A DNA stretch of 64,000 bases, from assembly GCF_000149955.1 (NCBI RefSeq), contig NC_030993.1, positions 372,125 to 436,124 on the forward strand, given 5' to 3'. The notes under the pieces are model-generated. The model was not told the DNA's origin. It saw only the letters and a list, made by a program, of their open reading frames with translations, and did no database searches. Made by a program: the position numbers and the translations under genes. This document shows, piece after piece, positions 34,886-46,790 of the stretch (the stretch's first letter is position 1; each line of letters begins with the position of its first letter). Source of the DNA: Fusarium oxysporum f. sp. lycopersici 4287. Lineage: Eukaryota > Ascomycota > Sordariomycetes > Hypocreales > Nectriaceae.

Positions 34886-36145
34886 ATGTTGGAACTTGGA
34901 GAATATGAATAGTACTGTAAATTCTGATGAAATAGATCAGCCATATAATAGAACCCCAGTAACAGAGAAGGGAATGATGGGATCTAGGCTGCTCCAGAGT
35001 TTTGATACAGAAATCTTCTCACTGCGCTAGCGAGCATAGTACTCTTTTCGCCATTCTGGGCCACATAGACGTAGATCCCACTGCGCACCATCGAGCCTGT
35101 AGTTAACCCCCACCAAGCCAACACCAAATCAATAGCACAAAAGCTTGGCCTTGGAGAATGAGCTAAGTTGTACAAGCTCCTCACCAATAAGACTGTGCGG
35201 AGCCATCTCCTTACCTGCTTCAGCGGGCCCGGTTCGTCTCCCGCAGCCGCGGCCTATCGATCCTTTCCGAGACTAAGCCCAATTGAGCAACAATTATAGA
35301 TTCGCTATCACGACAGTCGATGTCGTTATCAGATATTATCGGGTATCCCACTTGTTTTGGGTATGAGACAATCACATCCCCGTTATTGCGAAACGGGAAA
35401 TATGGGGGATTTCATTGGTCTGAACAAACGAGGTGTTTCCTGAATTGGATGGTTGAGTCGGGGAGGCGCCGGTAGTTTTAAGGTGTTTGTTTAAAGCTTG
35501 GAGGGGGGATACACTTGGAGAGTTCGGCGAATTTGTGGAGGAGAATGGAGGGTCTTGTTTTAGATGTTGGAAAGGTTTGTTGATGTGGTCGTAAGAATCG
35601 CTGGATGGGCTATTTGCCTTATCCCGCGATCCAAGAGTTACTGTACAGCCGTCCAGCACGGATCTTTTGCTGCTCTGTAATCTAGATCGACAATGCTATA
35701 CTCCAAGCTCTGAGAAAAAAGGCCTGCCGAATTTCCAAGCTACCGAAATGTCATCGAGTGACACAATGCGCTACAACGTTATACAACCCCCATCTAGACC
35801 GATCCATTTCTCGCCACCAGCAGTTATCCAAGTCCGCAAACAAGGCTCATCCCACGCGGAGATCCTACCTTTTGAGTGGATGTTCTTTTAAGCATGCGAC
35901 TATGTCGTTCCAGCTCGGATATACAGGGTGGGATTTCCAACGGGGAACCCGAGTCTTGGTGCAGTCATGTCAAGATCCTCGAGAATTGTGTCATCCTGCA
36001 CACACCACGGTCGCACAGACGATCCATGTTTATATAACTCAATCCGTCGTCGCACGTTTTACTTCACCTCATCGGCAAACCATTCTACTGCTTTGATCAG
36101 ATTATACCGACCGCACTGGTTTCATCTCGTCTGGTATTCGGCAAA
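34886..36145. other. Intergenic, with the promoter of the methionine permease-like gene
   Basis: About 1.26 kb. A TATA-like TATATAA at 36031-36037 lies 109-115 bp before the permease ATG. An open frame at 35372-35659 on the minus strand has no recognisable features. A GC-rich inverted run near 35220-35250 was checked and does not fold like a tRNA. Confidence 0.4.
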
Positions 36146-38184
36146 ATGGGCTTCTCAAACTTTTTTGAAAGCCAGAAAACCACGGCTACCGTCTCGGCGG
36201 ACCCTGAGGCAAGCGACTCCGAACCCTCGGTCATTCACGATGGCGGTCTCGCGTACACACGCGTCAAAGGCGGCAATGGCTCCAAGCCTTCATACCAAGA
36301 GGCCGTCGGTGCGCCTGTTGAATCGCACTCACCGCTTGGATACAACGTCGGTTGGCTTACGGTTATCTTTCTGAACGTGAATATGATGATTGGAACTGGT
36401 ATCTTTTCTACGCGTACGTACCATACTCATATAAGCATTCTACTTGTATGGAAGGAGTTGAGACTAATAAGGTACAGCTTCGAGTATTCTTAACCGTGCT
36501 GGGTCTGTCGGTCTAGCGCTGATCATCTGGTTCATTGGCTTCATCATGGCTGCTTCTGGTTTCAGTGTTTATCTGGAATTGGCGAGTTACTTTCCTAACC
36601 GCAGTGGCTCTGAGGTTGTGTATCTTGAGCAGGCGTATCCTCGGCCTAAGCACTTCTTCCCTGTTACCTTTGCTGTCCAGTCGGTCATTCTGTCCTTCAG
36701 CAGTAGCAATGCCGTCGGTGAGTTGCTTTCATCTTTCATCTTTAAGCTTGCGCGTTCTGACCATATGTAGTTCTGTCCAAGTACCTTTGGCGAATGACCG
36801 GCGATACCCCCTCCGAATGGCAGATGCGAGGTGTCGCCATTGCAGCTTATACCCTTGCTGTCATCTTTGTTATCGCGCATAACAAGTACTCCCTCTGGCT
36901 GGTCAACTTCATCGGCGCCCTGAAGATCCTCACTCTAGTCTTGTAAGCCCTCCCATCCCTCCATACCCTTCACCCCTAACACATCACACAGCATCAGCAT
37001 CGCAGGATTCGTCGTCCTCGGTGGCAACGTCAAGCGCATTCCCGACCCAGGCCACAACTTCCGCGACGCCTTCGCAGGTGCAACCCCCAACGGCAACGAT
37101 CTAGCTAGTGCCCTCGTCAGTATCGTCTTCTCATACGCTGGATACTGGAACGCCTTCAACGTCGTCAACGAGATTCAAAACCCCATCCCCACGCTCAAGC
37201 GAAACGGTGCTGTGTCGCTTACGGTCGTCGCTGTGTTGTATATGCTCTGCAACATCGCCTACTTCGCTGTCGTTCCCAAGGAGGAGTTCGCCGAGGCTAG
37301 TGAGATTGCTGCATCCGTCTTCTTCTCCAAGCTCTTTGGTGATAGCAAGTCTGCTGCCAATGTCCTCAACTTTCTTGTACTGCTGAGTGCCTTTGGTAAC
37401 CTTCTTGCTGTATTGATTGGATCTGCACGTATGCTTCGTGAAATTGGCCGACAGGGTGTTTTGCCTTATACCAACTTCTGGGTCTCGACTAAGCCTTTTG
37501 GTACACCGCTTGGTCCTTATATCCTCAAGTGGGTGTTGACTTTCATCATGATTGTTGCACCCTCGGCAGGCGATGCCTTCACTTTCGGTTAGTAGCTCGA
37601 CCCCTCTTGATGTTTTCTGATGCTGATCCGTCTCATAGTTGTTAGTCTGGGCACGTACCCTGATGCGATGTTCAGGTTTGCCATGGTCGTTGGTCTCTAT
37701 GTTATCCGCCGCCGCCGGTCAAAGGCCGGTATTGGTCGCTCTGACTTCAAAGCTTGGCATCCTCCTGTCATCTTCTACATCCTCATCCAGGTCTTCATCC
37801 TCGTCATGCCTTGGTACCCTCCCAAGGGCGGCCCATATGCTGGTGATGTAAGCTTCTGGTATGCGACATACTGTGTTGTCGGTATTGCAATGTGAGTATT
37901 GTCTGAAAATATGAATGTCTTCCACTTTACTGACAGCCATCTTTAGTGTCCTTGTTTGCGCCCTTTACTACGTTGTTTGGATGTTCCTGTTGCCCAAGTG
38001 GAAGGGTTATGCTATTCGCACCGAGATCACCAATGTCGATGACAACGGAGCCAACACCCACCGTCTGGTCAGAGTTCCCTATGCTGATCTTCCTCGATGG
38101 GACGAAGAGCATGACGAAGCTGGAAACCTTCGCCAGAGATCAACTGTTGTGGCTCCAAGCTCAGAGGGTTCCATCAAGGCTTAG
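36146..38184 (+). CDS. Amino-acid permease, high-affinity methionine permease (Mup1) type
   Basis: Six exons (36146-36413, 36478-36717, 36771-36942, 36992-37587, 37639-37891, 37947-38184) give 588 residues of the LAT-type APC superfamily. Yeast Mup1-like transporters import methionine and cysteine across the plasma membrane. The start of helix 1 is GWLTVIFLNVNMMIGTGIF, with the glycine-rich substrate loop. Later blocks are NRAGSVGLALIIWFIGF, SYAGYWNAFNVVNEI and GSARMLREIGRQGVLPY, all typical of this family. About 12 hydrophobic helices are present. Long charged N- and C-termini (PSYQEAVGAP; YADLPRWDEEHDEAGNLRQR) are cytosolic and may carry sorting signals. All five introns are 49-65 nt and every junction restores the helix in phase. 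Confidence 0.92.
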
Positions 38185-38339
38185 GTGCTGAGTAGTGGTC
38201 AGGGGCATTAGCATCATATAGCACTAGGAAAGTCAAGTATATCAATAAGAGACTTTGCAGTTGAACAGGATTATTATTGAAAACAAAAATGGGTATTATT
38301 CATATTATGTCTGTCGTCATTACTCAAAACTGAAATTGT

Positions 38340-39793
38340 CTATTCTGCAGCATTGCTGGCACAAGACCAAGGAGTTTTGCTTCCTCCCTCAGCGATGGCC
38401 TCAATGGAAGCCCAAAGTCCAAGGACACAGATGAGGAAACCAGTAAGGAAGAGAATAACGTTGGCCACGAATCGGCAAGTCTGCTTTCCATCCTTGAACC
38501 AGTTTCCGTAGTGCATCCAGAGCCAGAAGATACCAGGCAGTCCATAAGAGAACCATGAGGCGAAGAGGGCGCAGATAAGACCAAGAAGGTTGTTGAACAC
38601 AGGGATAGACTCGGCAATGACCATGGAGAGAGCCCAGATACCTAAGGTTACACCGAACCAGACCATGGTAGATAGCTTTGTTCGGCGGACCATGTGCTTG
38701 GTGTTGCGGAAGATTCGCTGGAAGATGTAGGCTGAAGCGACATGGCCGTAAATGACACCAGCAATGACAATGGTGGGGATGGCAATACCCCAGATGACCT
38801 TTCGCATAGTAGCAGAACCAGCGGCGGAAAGTGCAGGTGAAGGAACATCAGGCCCGACAAAGACGTAGATGACGATAGCGGCGAGCAGGTAGAGAGTAGT
38901 ATCAACGATCTGGAGGAAAGCCAGAGCCTTGGGCCAGTCCTCAGGCTTCTTGAACTCAGAGATGACTGTGAAGAAGCAAGAATGGCTGGAGAAAGAAATG
39001 GCAATGTTGGTGACAGCCAAGAAAGCGCCAGTGAAACCAAGCTCACGAGCAACCTGGATGCTTCCAGATCCAATAGGTCGCTCATGCGCAACATCTCCAA
39101 CCGTAATGAGAACAGCCAGCGTAATCGACATGCATGATGCCATGGACATATAACTCGTGTACTTCAGCGTACGCGGCAAGTTAAGAACCCAGAAGACCGC
39201 CAAGCCCACAACAGCCCAGACAATAGTGCAAGTCGAACTATTCGTCAGAGTGTTCAGGCAAATAGTCCAGGTGAGAAGATGGCTTCCCATGACAAAGACC
39301 TGGAAAATGACCTGCGCCCAACCGAAAACCTCCTGGAAAACACGTCCCATTCCGATGGACTTTCCAATGACTTCAACGGCGTCGCCAAAGTTTTGGACGA
39401 AGGGATATTGGGCGCGGAATTCAGCGAGGACGAGGCCGGAGTATGTGGAGAGGAAGCCCATTACGAGAATGAGGACTATGCCGGGGACGAGGCCGACGGC
39501 GGCGAGGACGGAGGGGAGGGAGAGGATGCCGAGGGATACTGTTTCTGCGATGAGGACGATACCGCCTTGCCTGGGAGGAGTTAGTATTAGGTGAGGTGAG
39601 GTTGGGGGATTGGTGGGTGAACATACCACCATGTTAATGTCTTGTAGTCAATAATCTCTGCCTCCTCATCACCCAAGATAGCATCATCATTTCTTGGCTC
39701 AGCGACAAAAGCTGGAGGACTGTTGTTGACACCCTTCTCTTGATCCACAGGGGATTCAGGCGCCGCAGCGCTTTTAGGCTCTGTATGGCTCAT
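38340..39793 (-). CDS. Amino-acid transporter, AAAP family (Neurospora Mtr-like)
   Basis: Two exons (39627-39793, 38340-39570; 56-nt intron) encode 465 residues with about eleven membrane helices. The first helix begins right after the splice (TWWQGGIVLIAETVSLGIL), a signature of Mtr/neutral amino-acid permeases of the AAAP family. Further family-like blocks are ITVGDVAHERPIG, SFSSHSCFFTVISEFKKPED and HVASAYIFQRIFRN. The N-terminus is Ser/Glu-rich and cytosolic (SPVDQEKGVNNSPPAFVAEP). Relatives import neutral aliphatic or aromatic amino acids. It is convergent with the methionine permease-like gene, with only about 150 bp between the stops. That places two amino-acid importers side by side, though co-regulation is not shown. 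Confidence 0.9.
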
Positions 39794-40937
39794 GGTGATA
39801 GTCGCCCGTTAAGTTGGTGGCGCAAATGTTGAAAAGACAAAAAGTGTAAGACCAATTGACTCGTCGATAATTGGAACGGCAGTCGCATTTAAATAAATTC
39901 CTACTCTGGGGCGAGAATTGGCCGACAACGGTGGGAAGAAAAAATGTCTTCATATTAGTTTAACTTCCGAGTCAAGTCGGCCCACTAACATTGGAGGTTT
40001 CTCGGCCTGGCCCGATGGCGTCGCGCACCGAACTCGGGCAACAGACAGTGTAGAGTGGTGAGTGATCGCGGTTAAAATTAGTCGATCCTTCATTGGGCGA
40101 GATCGGCTCATGGAGGAGAAAAACAAGCAATGGCCAGATCTGTTTTGCTTCAATGGATTTGCTAACTTTTACGTTATGGTCCCACAAAGAGTGGTCTTTC
40201 TCGCTCAGAAATCCACTGCTGAGTGCTCCAGACTCTTTAATCTCCACGTAAGAATGAAGGGTCAGGAGGGTTTCCCCAGACCTCTAAAACTACCCGCCTC
40301 GTCACCAGCGACTCAAGAATCAAAGATATATGTCGTTGAAATGTGAAAAGAGCCTCATCATAGCCGCGCGCTTCTTTCAGCTGAAGTTTTTCAGCCTCCT
40401 TCGCCAAGCTACTGCAAGTTTGTTTTGGAGGAATTGACTGCCGGAGTTTCTAGCCGACTTCTGGAACGACAAGAGATTTCTAGCGTCGAGGGTCTAAACT
40501 GTATTGAGGATGAGTCAGGGCGAAGTGGATACAGGGCGCCGATCGCGCTCCGGACTTGGCGGAGCTTGTGAAGAGGCTATCGAGAAGACGGCAAAGGCAT
40601 GGATGGAGACTCTGGGGGAGAGATTCTGATGAGTTTGGCCATATTTTGCCCCGACTATGGGAGGCAAGAAAACCTAGGACGTCTATCATGAGTGATAAAA
40701 AGGCTTAGGTAAATCTATTGTAGATTTAGTGGACCTTTAGACCAATGATTTTTGGCACCCTGGCTTAGGGTATCTACCCAACAGTAATTGACTGCTGAGT
40801 GGTTACCGACGACTTGGAACAGGCAGCAAACCATATACACGTAAGGCTGGTTTCCAGCCGCCTCTTTTTTACGTCATCTCGAATCTCACCCAGCACAAAC
40901 GTATGTCCTTTGACTTAACCTTTGGTCTCGCGAAACC
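39794..40937. other. Divergent intergenic region, no gene seen
   Basis: About 1.14 kb between the amino-acid transporter (minus) and the kinase-like gene (plus). It should carry both promoters. Small open frames are not conserved-looking. No repeats or transposon ends were found. Confidence 0.4.
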
Positions 40938-41990
40938 ATGGGCTGTTTCTTGTCGAAACCTCCTAGAACAGAGTTCCCTAACGAAACCCCGCTGCAGGAG
41001 GGTCCCAGTCCTGGTGACGAAATAGGCTTCCCCCAGCCATACCAAGACGTTAGTTGAGAACATGCTTTGGGGCGTCACGTAATTAATATTGATATACTGA
41101 CTCACTTTGAACAGCCTAGGTCGATTGACGATGACAATAACTTCCCACTCGATGGAAAAGACATTGCTTCTGTCTCTGACGAGGAGCTTCTATCAGCGTT
41201 CTTGACAGCGCCTCGTCTTCATGACTATGGCGCTGTCACAGTTTCACGTGTTTCCAAAGACCTTGTCATCAAAGGTGGTCCAGGCGTAGCAAAGAGTGAA
41301 GCAGAAAATATATAATTTGCTTTGGAGACCCTCGGCCTCCCGATCCCCAAGGTCCATCGGGTTTTCATAGCTGATGTCCCAGAAGATCCAGACCTGCCCG
41401 AAGCACCCGTGGTAGAGGGCCATTTGATTGTAATGGACTACATCAAAGGATCCACTGTCGAGAAAATCTGGCAATCCTTCGACACGACTACCAAAGAAAC
41501 TGTCGCACAGCAGGTCGCGGACGTGATTGACAAGATGCAATCTACGGTCCTCAATCATATGCCAGTAGGGCCTATTGGGAGGGCCTACGATGCCAAATTC
41601 CAAGGTCCATGGTTCACGGACTACGGCACAGGGCCTTTCGACACGCTTGCAGAACTTGAGGACTGGTGCAATCACAAAATCGATGTCGGCATCATGGTCA
41701 AACAACTAACACCCGAAACGCAAAGATTTGAATTCAAAGATATCGTTCTGACCCACCAAGACCTAGCGATGAGGAATTTGGTACTCGGTGAGGATATGAA
41801 TGTCTGGGTAATCGATTGGGGTTGCGCTGGTGTATACCCAAGAGGTTTTGAACAAGCCGCGCTGCAGGTTCAGGCGGAAAATAATGAGTATGCTGATATG
41901 GTGTTGGAGAGGCTATCGGATCGACAAGATATCGTGATCGAACAGTTTGCGAATATCGCGTATGGTCTCTCAACCGGTCGCGCTCTTTGA
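40938..41990 (+). CDS. APH/choline-kinase-like phosphotransferase with MGC start and an in-frame stop
   Basis: Two exons (40938-41048, 41115-41990; 66-nt intron) with 328 codons in one frame, broken by a TAA at 41313-41315 within EAENI*FALETLGLPIP. CAA to TAA (Gln to stop) is the simplest origin. Kinase features follow: IPKVHRVF, GHLIVMDYIKG (hinge), LTHQDLAMRNLVL (catalytic loop with H-x-D...N) and VIDWGCAG (metal-binding Asp). Relatives phosphorylate small molecules or, in fungi, have unknown targets. The N-terminus MGCFLSK matches an N-myristoylation plus palmitoylation signal, unusual for this family, and would attach the protein to membranes. No intron of normal size removes the stop. 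Confidence 0.7.
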
Positions 41991-42730
41991 GATAGAATTT
42001 AAGCCAAGATAAGAAGAGCAATAATTACGCCAGCATTTATATAAAACAAAAGGCGATGAAGACATGGAAGTAATACAAAGATAATAGGTTTTGGTGAATC
42101 TGCTAAACCATTGATGTAACTCTAAGTGAGAACTAACGTAGATCAAGGCGCCGGTTTCGCTGCAAACTTGGATGAATCTGGGCATTATCATGCGATCAAG
42201 TGGAGTTCGAGTGTAGGGGTCCTCGGGGGAGCTAGATGAACTCCAGAGACCAGAATTGGCCGAGACCGACGACCCATTGTTTGTGCTGATAATGAGATGG
42301 AGACGACGTGGGGCCAATGTTGAATCCGAGAGCGGCAGTCTTTGCCTCTATACCAAGTCGACCAAGCTGCATACGGCCGGAGATTTCCAGAAAGCTTGAA
42401 TGTAGAGCCAAGACTTGCCGAACTTCACTACGTACATGCCAGCTATCCCCAGATTCTTGTAATAGGGCTGTTTAGCCCGAGTTTATGCTACGTAATACTA
42501 GTCAGTGGTTCTCGGCAGTCTACTGACCTTGCTTGACGGAAATGAGTGGGGAGCGGGTAGAAGCGACTGTGTAACTATTTTACCATGCACAAATCACCTT
42601 CATGCAGCACGAGTCTCAGATTATGATAGATTGTAACGAGTGTCCATTTATGCTATACTGGCTCAATATCCTCCTTGTCTTCATGTCATATTTGTAGCCC
42701 AATTTTCTAGGTCCTTGGCTAATCTGATAT
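41991..42730. other. Intergenic, no gene seen
   Basis: About 740 bases between convergent genes. No supported ORF, repeat or RNA gene. Confidence 0.4.
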
Positions 42731-43210
42731 TCAGAGATCATCATCATCGCCAGTCTTCTTGCAGCAGGTCCAGCAGGGGTAGTCTCCGTCTCCCTAAAGT
42801 CTGTCAGTAAAAATCGGGCTTCATCTTTTACCAGGTAGCATACAAATTTCTTGGCGTTCTGATCAAATCGTTAGTAATAATCAATGGAGACCAGATTTCA
42901 GTATGACTTACCCAGCCTTCGGGGCATTTTGGCTCCTCGGGCCAGCAGACCTTGAGGCAGACCTCGTAGTTGTGGACATTGACGACGCCCTTGTGGTTGG
43001 GGGAGAAGGCGTGGTTGGAAGAGGGCTGGGAGACCTGGATGCGGAGGCTATACAGGTAGGGTTAGTATCGAGTTGTGGAACTGAGCAATATGGCTAGGAT
43101 GGGACGTACGTGATCTCCTCGCTGTTGGACTGCTTGGCGTTGAGGGAAGACCAAGGCATGGCAGCGATGCCGTTGGCAAGGAGGAGAGTGGAAGCGATAG
43201 AGAACTTCAT
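42731..43210 (-). CDS. Small secreted cysteine-rich protein (effector-like)
   Basis: Four exons (43110-43210, 42912-43047, 42844-42858, 42731-42793) give 104 residues. The third exon is only 15 nt (NAKKF). A signal peptide (MKFSIASTLLLANGIAA) leads a short mature protein with six Cys: VCLKVCWPEEPKCPEGW and, after two splices, YPCWTCCKKTG, ending in an Asp-rich tail. All phases agree across the three introns (53-62 nt). Small size, secretion and paired cysteines fit a candidate effector or a surface peptide; function is inferred only from this form. A degenerate second copy lies 0.5 kb upstream. A TGTAG-type tandem repeat sits in its 5' leader. Confidence 0.8.
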
Positions 43211-43225
43211 TTTGGAAATTTGAAA

Positions 43226-43282
43226 GTGTAGTGATGTAGTGTAGTGTAGTGATGTAGTGTAGTGTAGTGTAGTGTAGTGTGA
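43226..43282 (-). repeat. GTAGT pentanucleotide microsatellite
   Basis: About 55 bases of imperfect TGTAG/TGATGTAG units immediately before the start codon of the small secreted protein. On the transcribed strand it reads ACTAC/CTACA repeats, so it probably lies in the 5' UTR. Its length may vary between strains. Confidence 0.8.
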
Positions 43283-43336
43283 AAGTGAAGCTGTTGAGGA
43301 TGGTAGGATGAGAGAACAGGCGTACAGACCCTCGAA

Positions 43337-43343
43337 CTTTATA
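43337..43343 (-). promoter_or_regulatory. TATA-like box of the small secreted protein gene
   Basis: The minus strand reads TATAAAG about 130 bp before the ATG, upstream of the microsatellite. Confidence 0.4.
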
Positions 43344-43720
43344 GATTTTTCTTTCACCCAACTCAACCATCATCCTACTTATCGAGTTCATCAACATGCG
43401 CTGTGCTACATGTCCCACTCATGATCAGCAACTTGTCTGACCATTCGTTGATTTACTTACCGATGGTCCGCATGTCTCACAGGTCTGTCCTAGGAATGCT
43501 CCTCCCTGCGTCGATCAACCATGCAAGGAGGATAGAGGTGGTGGTCTGCCTAAGACGGCACGGGCAGGGAGCGGCTTGATCCCTGTTGTAAGACATGACT
43601 ACGAGCGATCGACGATCCGGTCTCACTTGTGTACATCCTCGCGAGGGCCCTGATGGTAACTTTTGGTGTTGTCAGGCAGCCGCAGCTGGACGTACATAGT
43701 GCTTAGCTGAACTGAGACAT

Positions 43721-43973
43721 TTAAGGTACTGGTGCATACATTTTGGGCAGAATTCTGGGATGAAAGGATCCCTTCGAGATTCTGATGCGAAGACTGCTGG
43801 CTGTGATTAGTGATATGTTTAAATCTAAGACTAGTAACATTTTTGTAATTCTAGAGTTTACTGTTTTAAACATATATAATCTCATCTCCGGCAGCCTTTG
43901 CTTTGGTGTGGAACCTGGGCATGGCAATGATTCCTTGGGCGAGGAAGAGGGTATACACGATAGAGAGCTTCAT
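43721..43973 (-). pseudogene. Decayed tandem copy of the small secreted protein
   Basis: On the minus strand an ATG at 43973 opens a signal peptide (MKLSIVYTLFLAQGIIAMP) that aligns with that of the neighbouring secreted protein (MKFSIASTLLLANGIAAMP), followed by a similar spacer ending GDEII. After an AT-rich intron-like stretch the frame SLRIRISKGSFHPRILP resembles the start of its exon 2 (LRIQVSQPSSNHAFSP), then stops at 43721-43723. The cysteine-rich half is missing. I therefore read it as a truncated paralogue created by tandem duplication. The regions upstream of both copies share TGCAAGGAGGAT (near 43523 and 44202). Confidence 0.65.
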
Positions 43974-44919
43974 GTTGGATGGTTGAAGTTTTGTTCCAGT
44001 GAGAGACAAATTGATGCTGATGATAATCCGTTGAGCAATTTGATCAGGAATTTGAGTTTTTACACTGTTTTAATATGCCTAACATATGCAACTGCCGTTT
44101 GACTTCCAAATCCTCCATCTTGAGCTCCTTGGTTTCCTCGCAGCTAGCGGTTCCGGGGTAACACTTGTCTGCTGTTTGATGATCCGTCTGTACGACGACT
44201 GTGCAAGGAGGATCTACGCTCTGGAGAAGACAGAATGGGCCGAAGGGCGTTAATCTGCGAAGGAGGACTTAGATACAGACGGTCAAATCGTCTCTATACA
44301 TTTACAATAGTATTATGAGCACAGAGAATTGTAGCTATAGGTGAAGATTGGATATATGTCTATTCTTCCGGGCAGGAGTTTCAATCTGCGACATTGTTCA
44401 GTGGCAGTATGGGAATGTCGCAAGACGCGGGGTTTATGTTCAACCAGTAATGCAGTGTTACAAGAGTTCAAGCGAAAGTGCCTCGATCGAGTCGCCTGCA
44501 GCGGACTATCGGAAGTCGAGATATCCGTGCTACCCATGTTTCATTTCACTGCCTTAGTGTTGAAGCCCAATGCTGCATTGAAGTTCAATTGCCACTCTTT
44601 GCGGGAGCGAGGGGGGTTTCTAGGCTCATATGCCATGGACCTTGGACTATGCAAGTGGATGACAACGACGTTCCCGAAGAAATCTAAGTTATGTTCCCAA
44701 AACTACATGAAACTTCTACTTCAGTACCTGAGATGCTGTTTTAATTATTAGATGGCTCCACATCTCTGAGAATAATACCTAAATTCATCTACATATGGCG
44801 TTTGAATACATACTCGAGGCGATGAAGTGAAAGTTTAAATAAACCCATAGTCAAGTGGAAACACAGAACTTTGTGAATCTTGCATCTTATATCTCTACTC
44901 CCCAGGTTAAAAAAGGCAG
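43974..44919. other. Intergenic, no supported gene
   Basis: About 950 bases. A plus-strand frame at 44341-44751 (136 codons) is Cys-containing but has no signal peptide or recognisable family; I do not call it. The proximal part resembles the promoter region of the intact secreted-protein gene. Confidence 0.35.
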
Positions 44920-45621
44920 TTATGGAAGGACTAGCTGTATGGTGTTTGACTTGAAATCAAGCTCTTTGTATGCCCAAATCATCTTTTTCTTCATGCACCT
45001 CTTCTCAAAAGCGTCCCTTCCTCTCGCCCTCACACCAAACCATTCTCCCTGAAGAGTGACGTTAACCTTCTTCGCATTCTCTAACATCTTATGCCATGAT
45101 ACATTTGTCTGGGAGTTTCCTGGGAGCACGAAGTCGCGCTCTATAACCATATACGGATTCAGCTTAATGATAGTATCATCATCCATATGCAAGCCCTTGT
45201 GCTTCTCCTCGCGCTCTTGTGTCGCCTCCCCGAAATTCCACTTCAGCTGATCAGCATAGATCTTGAAGAGCCCATATTCGATAGCTCTCATGGTTATCGG
45301 AGACCCAGGCCCCCAGAATCTAACGTGATATGGTCCTGCGTTCTTAAGTCGAGCTCTAATGATGATTGGGTATAGGCCGATCTGTTGAATGTCCAGATCC
45401 AGCTGACGAACTGCTTCAATCTCATCTTTTGGCTGGTGCCAGCTGTGGGCCCAATCAGGTTCACCATATAGATCGTGAGGCATGGGTGGAAGGTTGCTGG
45501 TCGGCTTCACGTTTGGACCCGGAACGATATAAGGTGGGGGCTTCGGTATAAAGCCAGCCACGACAAAGTGTCCCAGAAGTCCTAGAAGATACAAGAGGGA
45601 GAGCGATATTTTGAACCTCAT
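44920..45621 (-). CDS. Secreted protein of unknown function
   Basis: An intronless 233-residue frame with a clear signal peptide (MRFKISLSLLYLLGLLGHFV). The mature start is proline-rich (GFIPKPPPYIVPGP). The main part looks beta-rich, with blocks such as NAGPYHVRFWGPGSP, GLFKIYADQLKWNF, NVTLQGEWFGVRARGRDAFEKR and an ending SNTIQLVLP. There is only one Cys, so it is not a typical cysteine-rich effector. One N-glycosylation site (NVS) is likely used, since it would pass through the secretory route. No catalytic motif or named family is recognised. The hydrophobic C-terminus is too short for a membrane helix. Confidence 0.75.
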   Translation of the reverse strand: MRFKISLSLLYLLGLLGHFVVAGFIPKPPPYIVPGPNVKPTSNLPPMPHDLYGEPDWAHSWHQPKDEIEAVRQLDLDIQQIGLYPIIIRARLKNAGPYHVRFWGPGSPITMRAIEYGLFKIYADQLKWNFGEATQEREEKHKGLHMDDDTIIKLNPYMVIERDFVLPGNSQTNVSWHKMLENAKKVNVTLQGEWFGVRARGRDAFEKRCMKKKMIWAYKELDFKSNTIQLVLP

Positions 45622-46790
45622 GACAGATACCAGGGTTTTTTGGGTTTAGAAGATTGTGTTTGTGGAGAGTTTGAGTTAAAGAGAGAAAGTTATGCGGTTG
45701 ACATGTTCTGTTGAAGGACAATTGAGGACACTATATACCTAGATATAAATTTTAAAGTGGAAAGACGCTGCAATAGATTTAACTTTACTTCTAGATAGCC
45801 ATGATATTAACATTCAAGGCTTCTCTGGAGGCGGAAGCTTATTCAGTGATGAGCAGTACACTGAAGCCTCGTTACCATATGAAGAGGGATCAGTGGGACG
45901 AAGAAGGCATATACATGGGGCGATTATCAGCCATCAACTTGAGCCATGAAGAGAACAGATTTTGGAAATACCGAGCTCGGAGCGCCGTTTCGCTAAGACG
46001 TTTCTAGGTGAGAGAAGGATTATCTGGGTGAATTGAAAGTTGTTCAACGCCTCGGCATTCTTACTATATAGAACTTAGCAATACCAAATCATCAAGCTTC
46101 CGCTGATTTTCTGTGATTGCAACAGGTAATATTAGACGTCATTTAAACCAAAGCAAATGTCTCGACGAAGTAGATGAAGTTAGGAATCTATATTTGTTGC
46201 ACTTGGGCTTTGTGGCAGCATATGCACTGCTCATGCACTAGAAAGCTGCCAGCCCCTTGACATTGATTTGATAAATCACTAAACTCATTCATATCACGGC
46301 TGTTGCCCGTTAGGAAATAATCCCGGGAAAACACCTTCCTTCCAACCCCACAATGAGGGCCTCATAACAACCTAACTGGGAAGCAAGGAGCATCCACTCT
46401 CAACAGAGGTTGTGTTACACATAATGGAATGATTGATACCGGGTACTTTGTCTCTGCGGGCCGTCGGACAAAATTCGAGGAATGTGTATGCCGTGTCTCA
46501 CTTACACAGCCGCTATGCAAGGATTTCTATCCGGCAGTGCAGTCGTAAGACATCAGTTCTTATGCAGGGAGAATCTTGATCTATGACACCACTCTATGCA
46601 GGTCGGGGACTTTCGCTCAGCTGAATAGCTCTGTGAGGCGAGAGAAGAAAACTAATGCAAGGAGGAAGACAATGGTTCAGATTCGAGATAGTCATCTTCG
46701 AGAGTTGGAGCTGAAGCGTGTCTGAGACATGATTGACCAATATTCAAGGCCCAATCATTTTCGGCTATCGAAAGACAATATTTGCAGGGC
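45622..46790. other. Intergenic, no gene seen
   Basis: About 1.17 kb between two minus-strand genes. No coding signal, repeat or RNA gene is supported. Confidence 0.4.

Noticed and set aside
35215..35260. A tRNA-like GC-rich inverted run
   Set aside because: The loop is too long for a T arm and no acceptor stem pairs with it.
35372..35659. A 95-codon minus-strand frame
   Set aside because: Low-complexity Ser/Pro content, no signal peptide and no recognisable motif.
41250..41340. An intron to remove the kinase TAA
   Set aside because: The frame-keeping candidates are too short or would delete the conserved EAEN segment.
44341..44751. A 136-codon plus-strand frame with several Cys
   Set aside because: No signal peptide or family pattern; length is within chance for this region.
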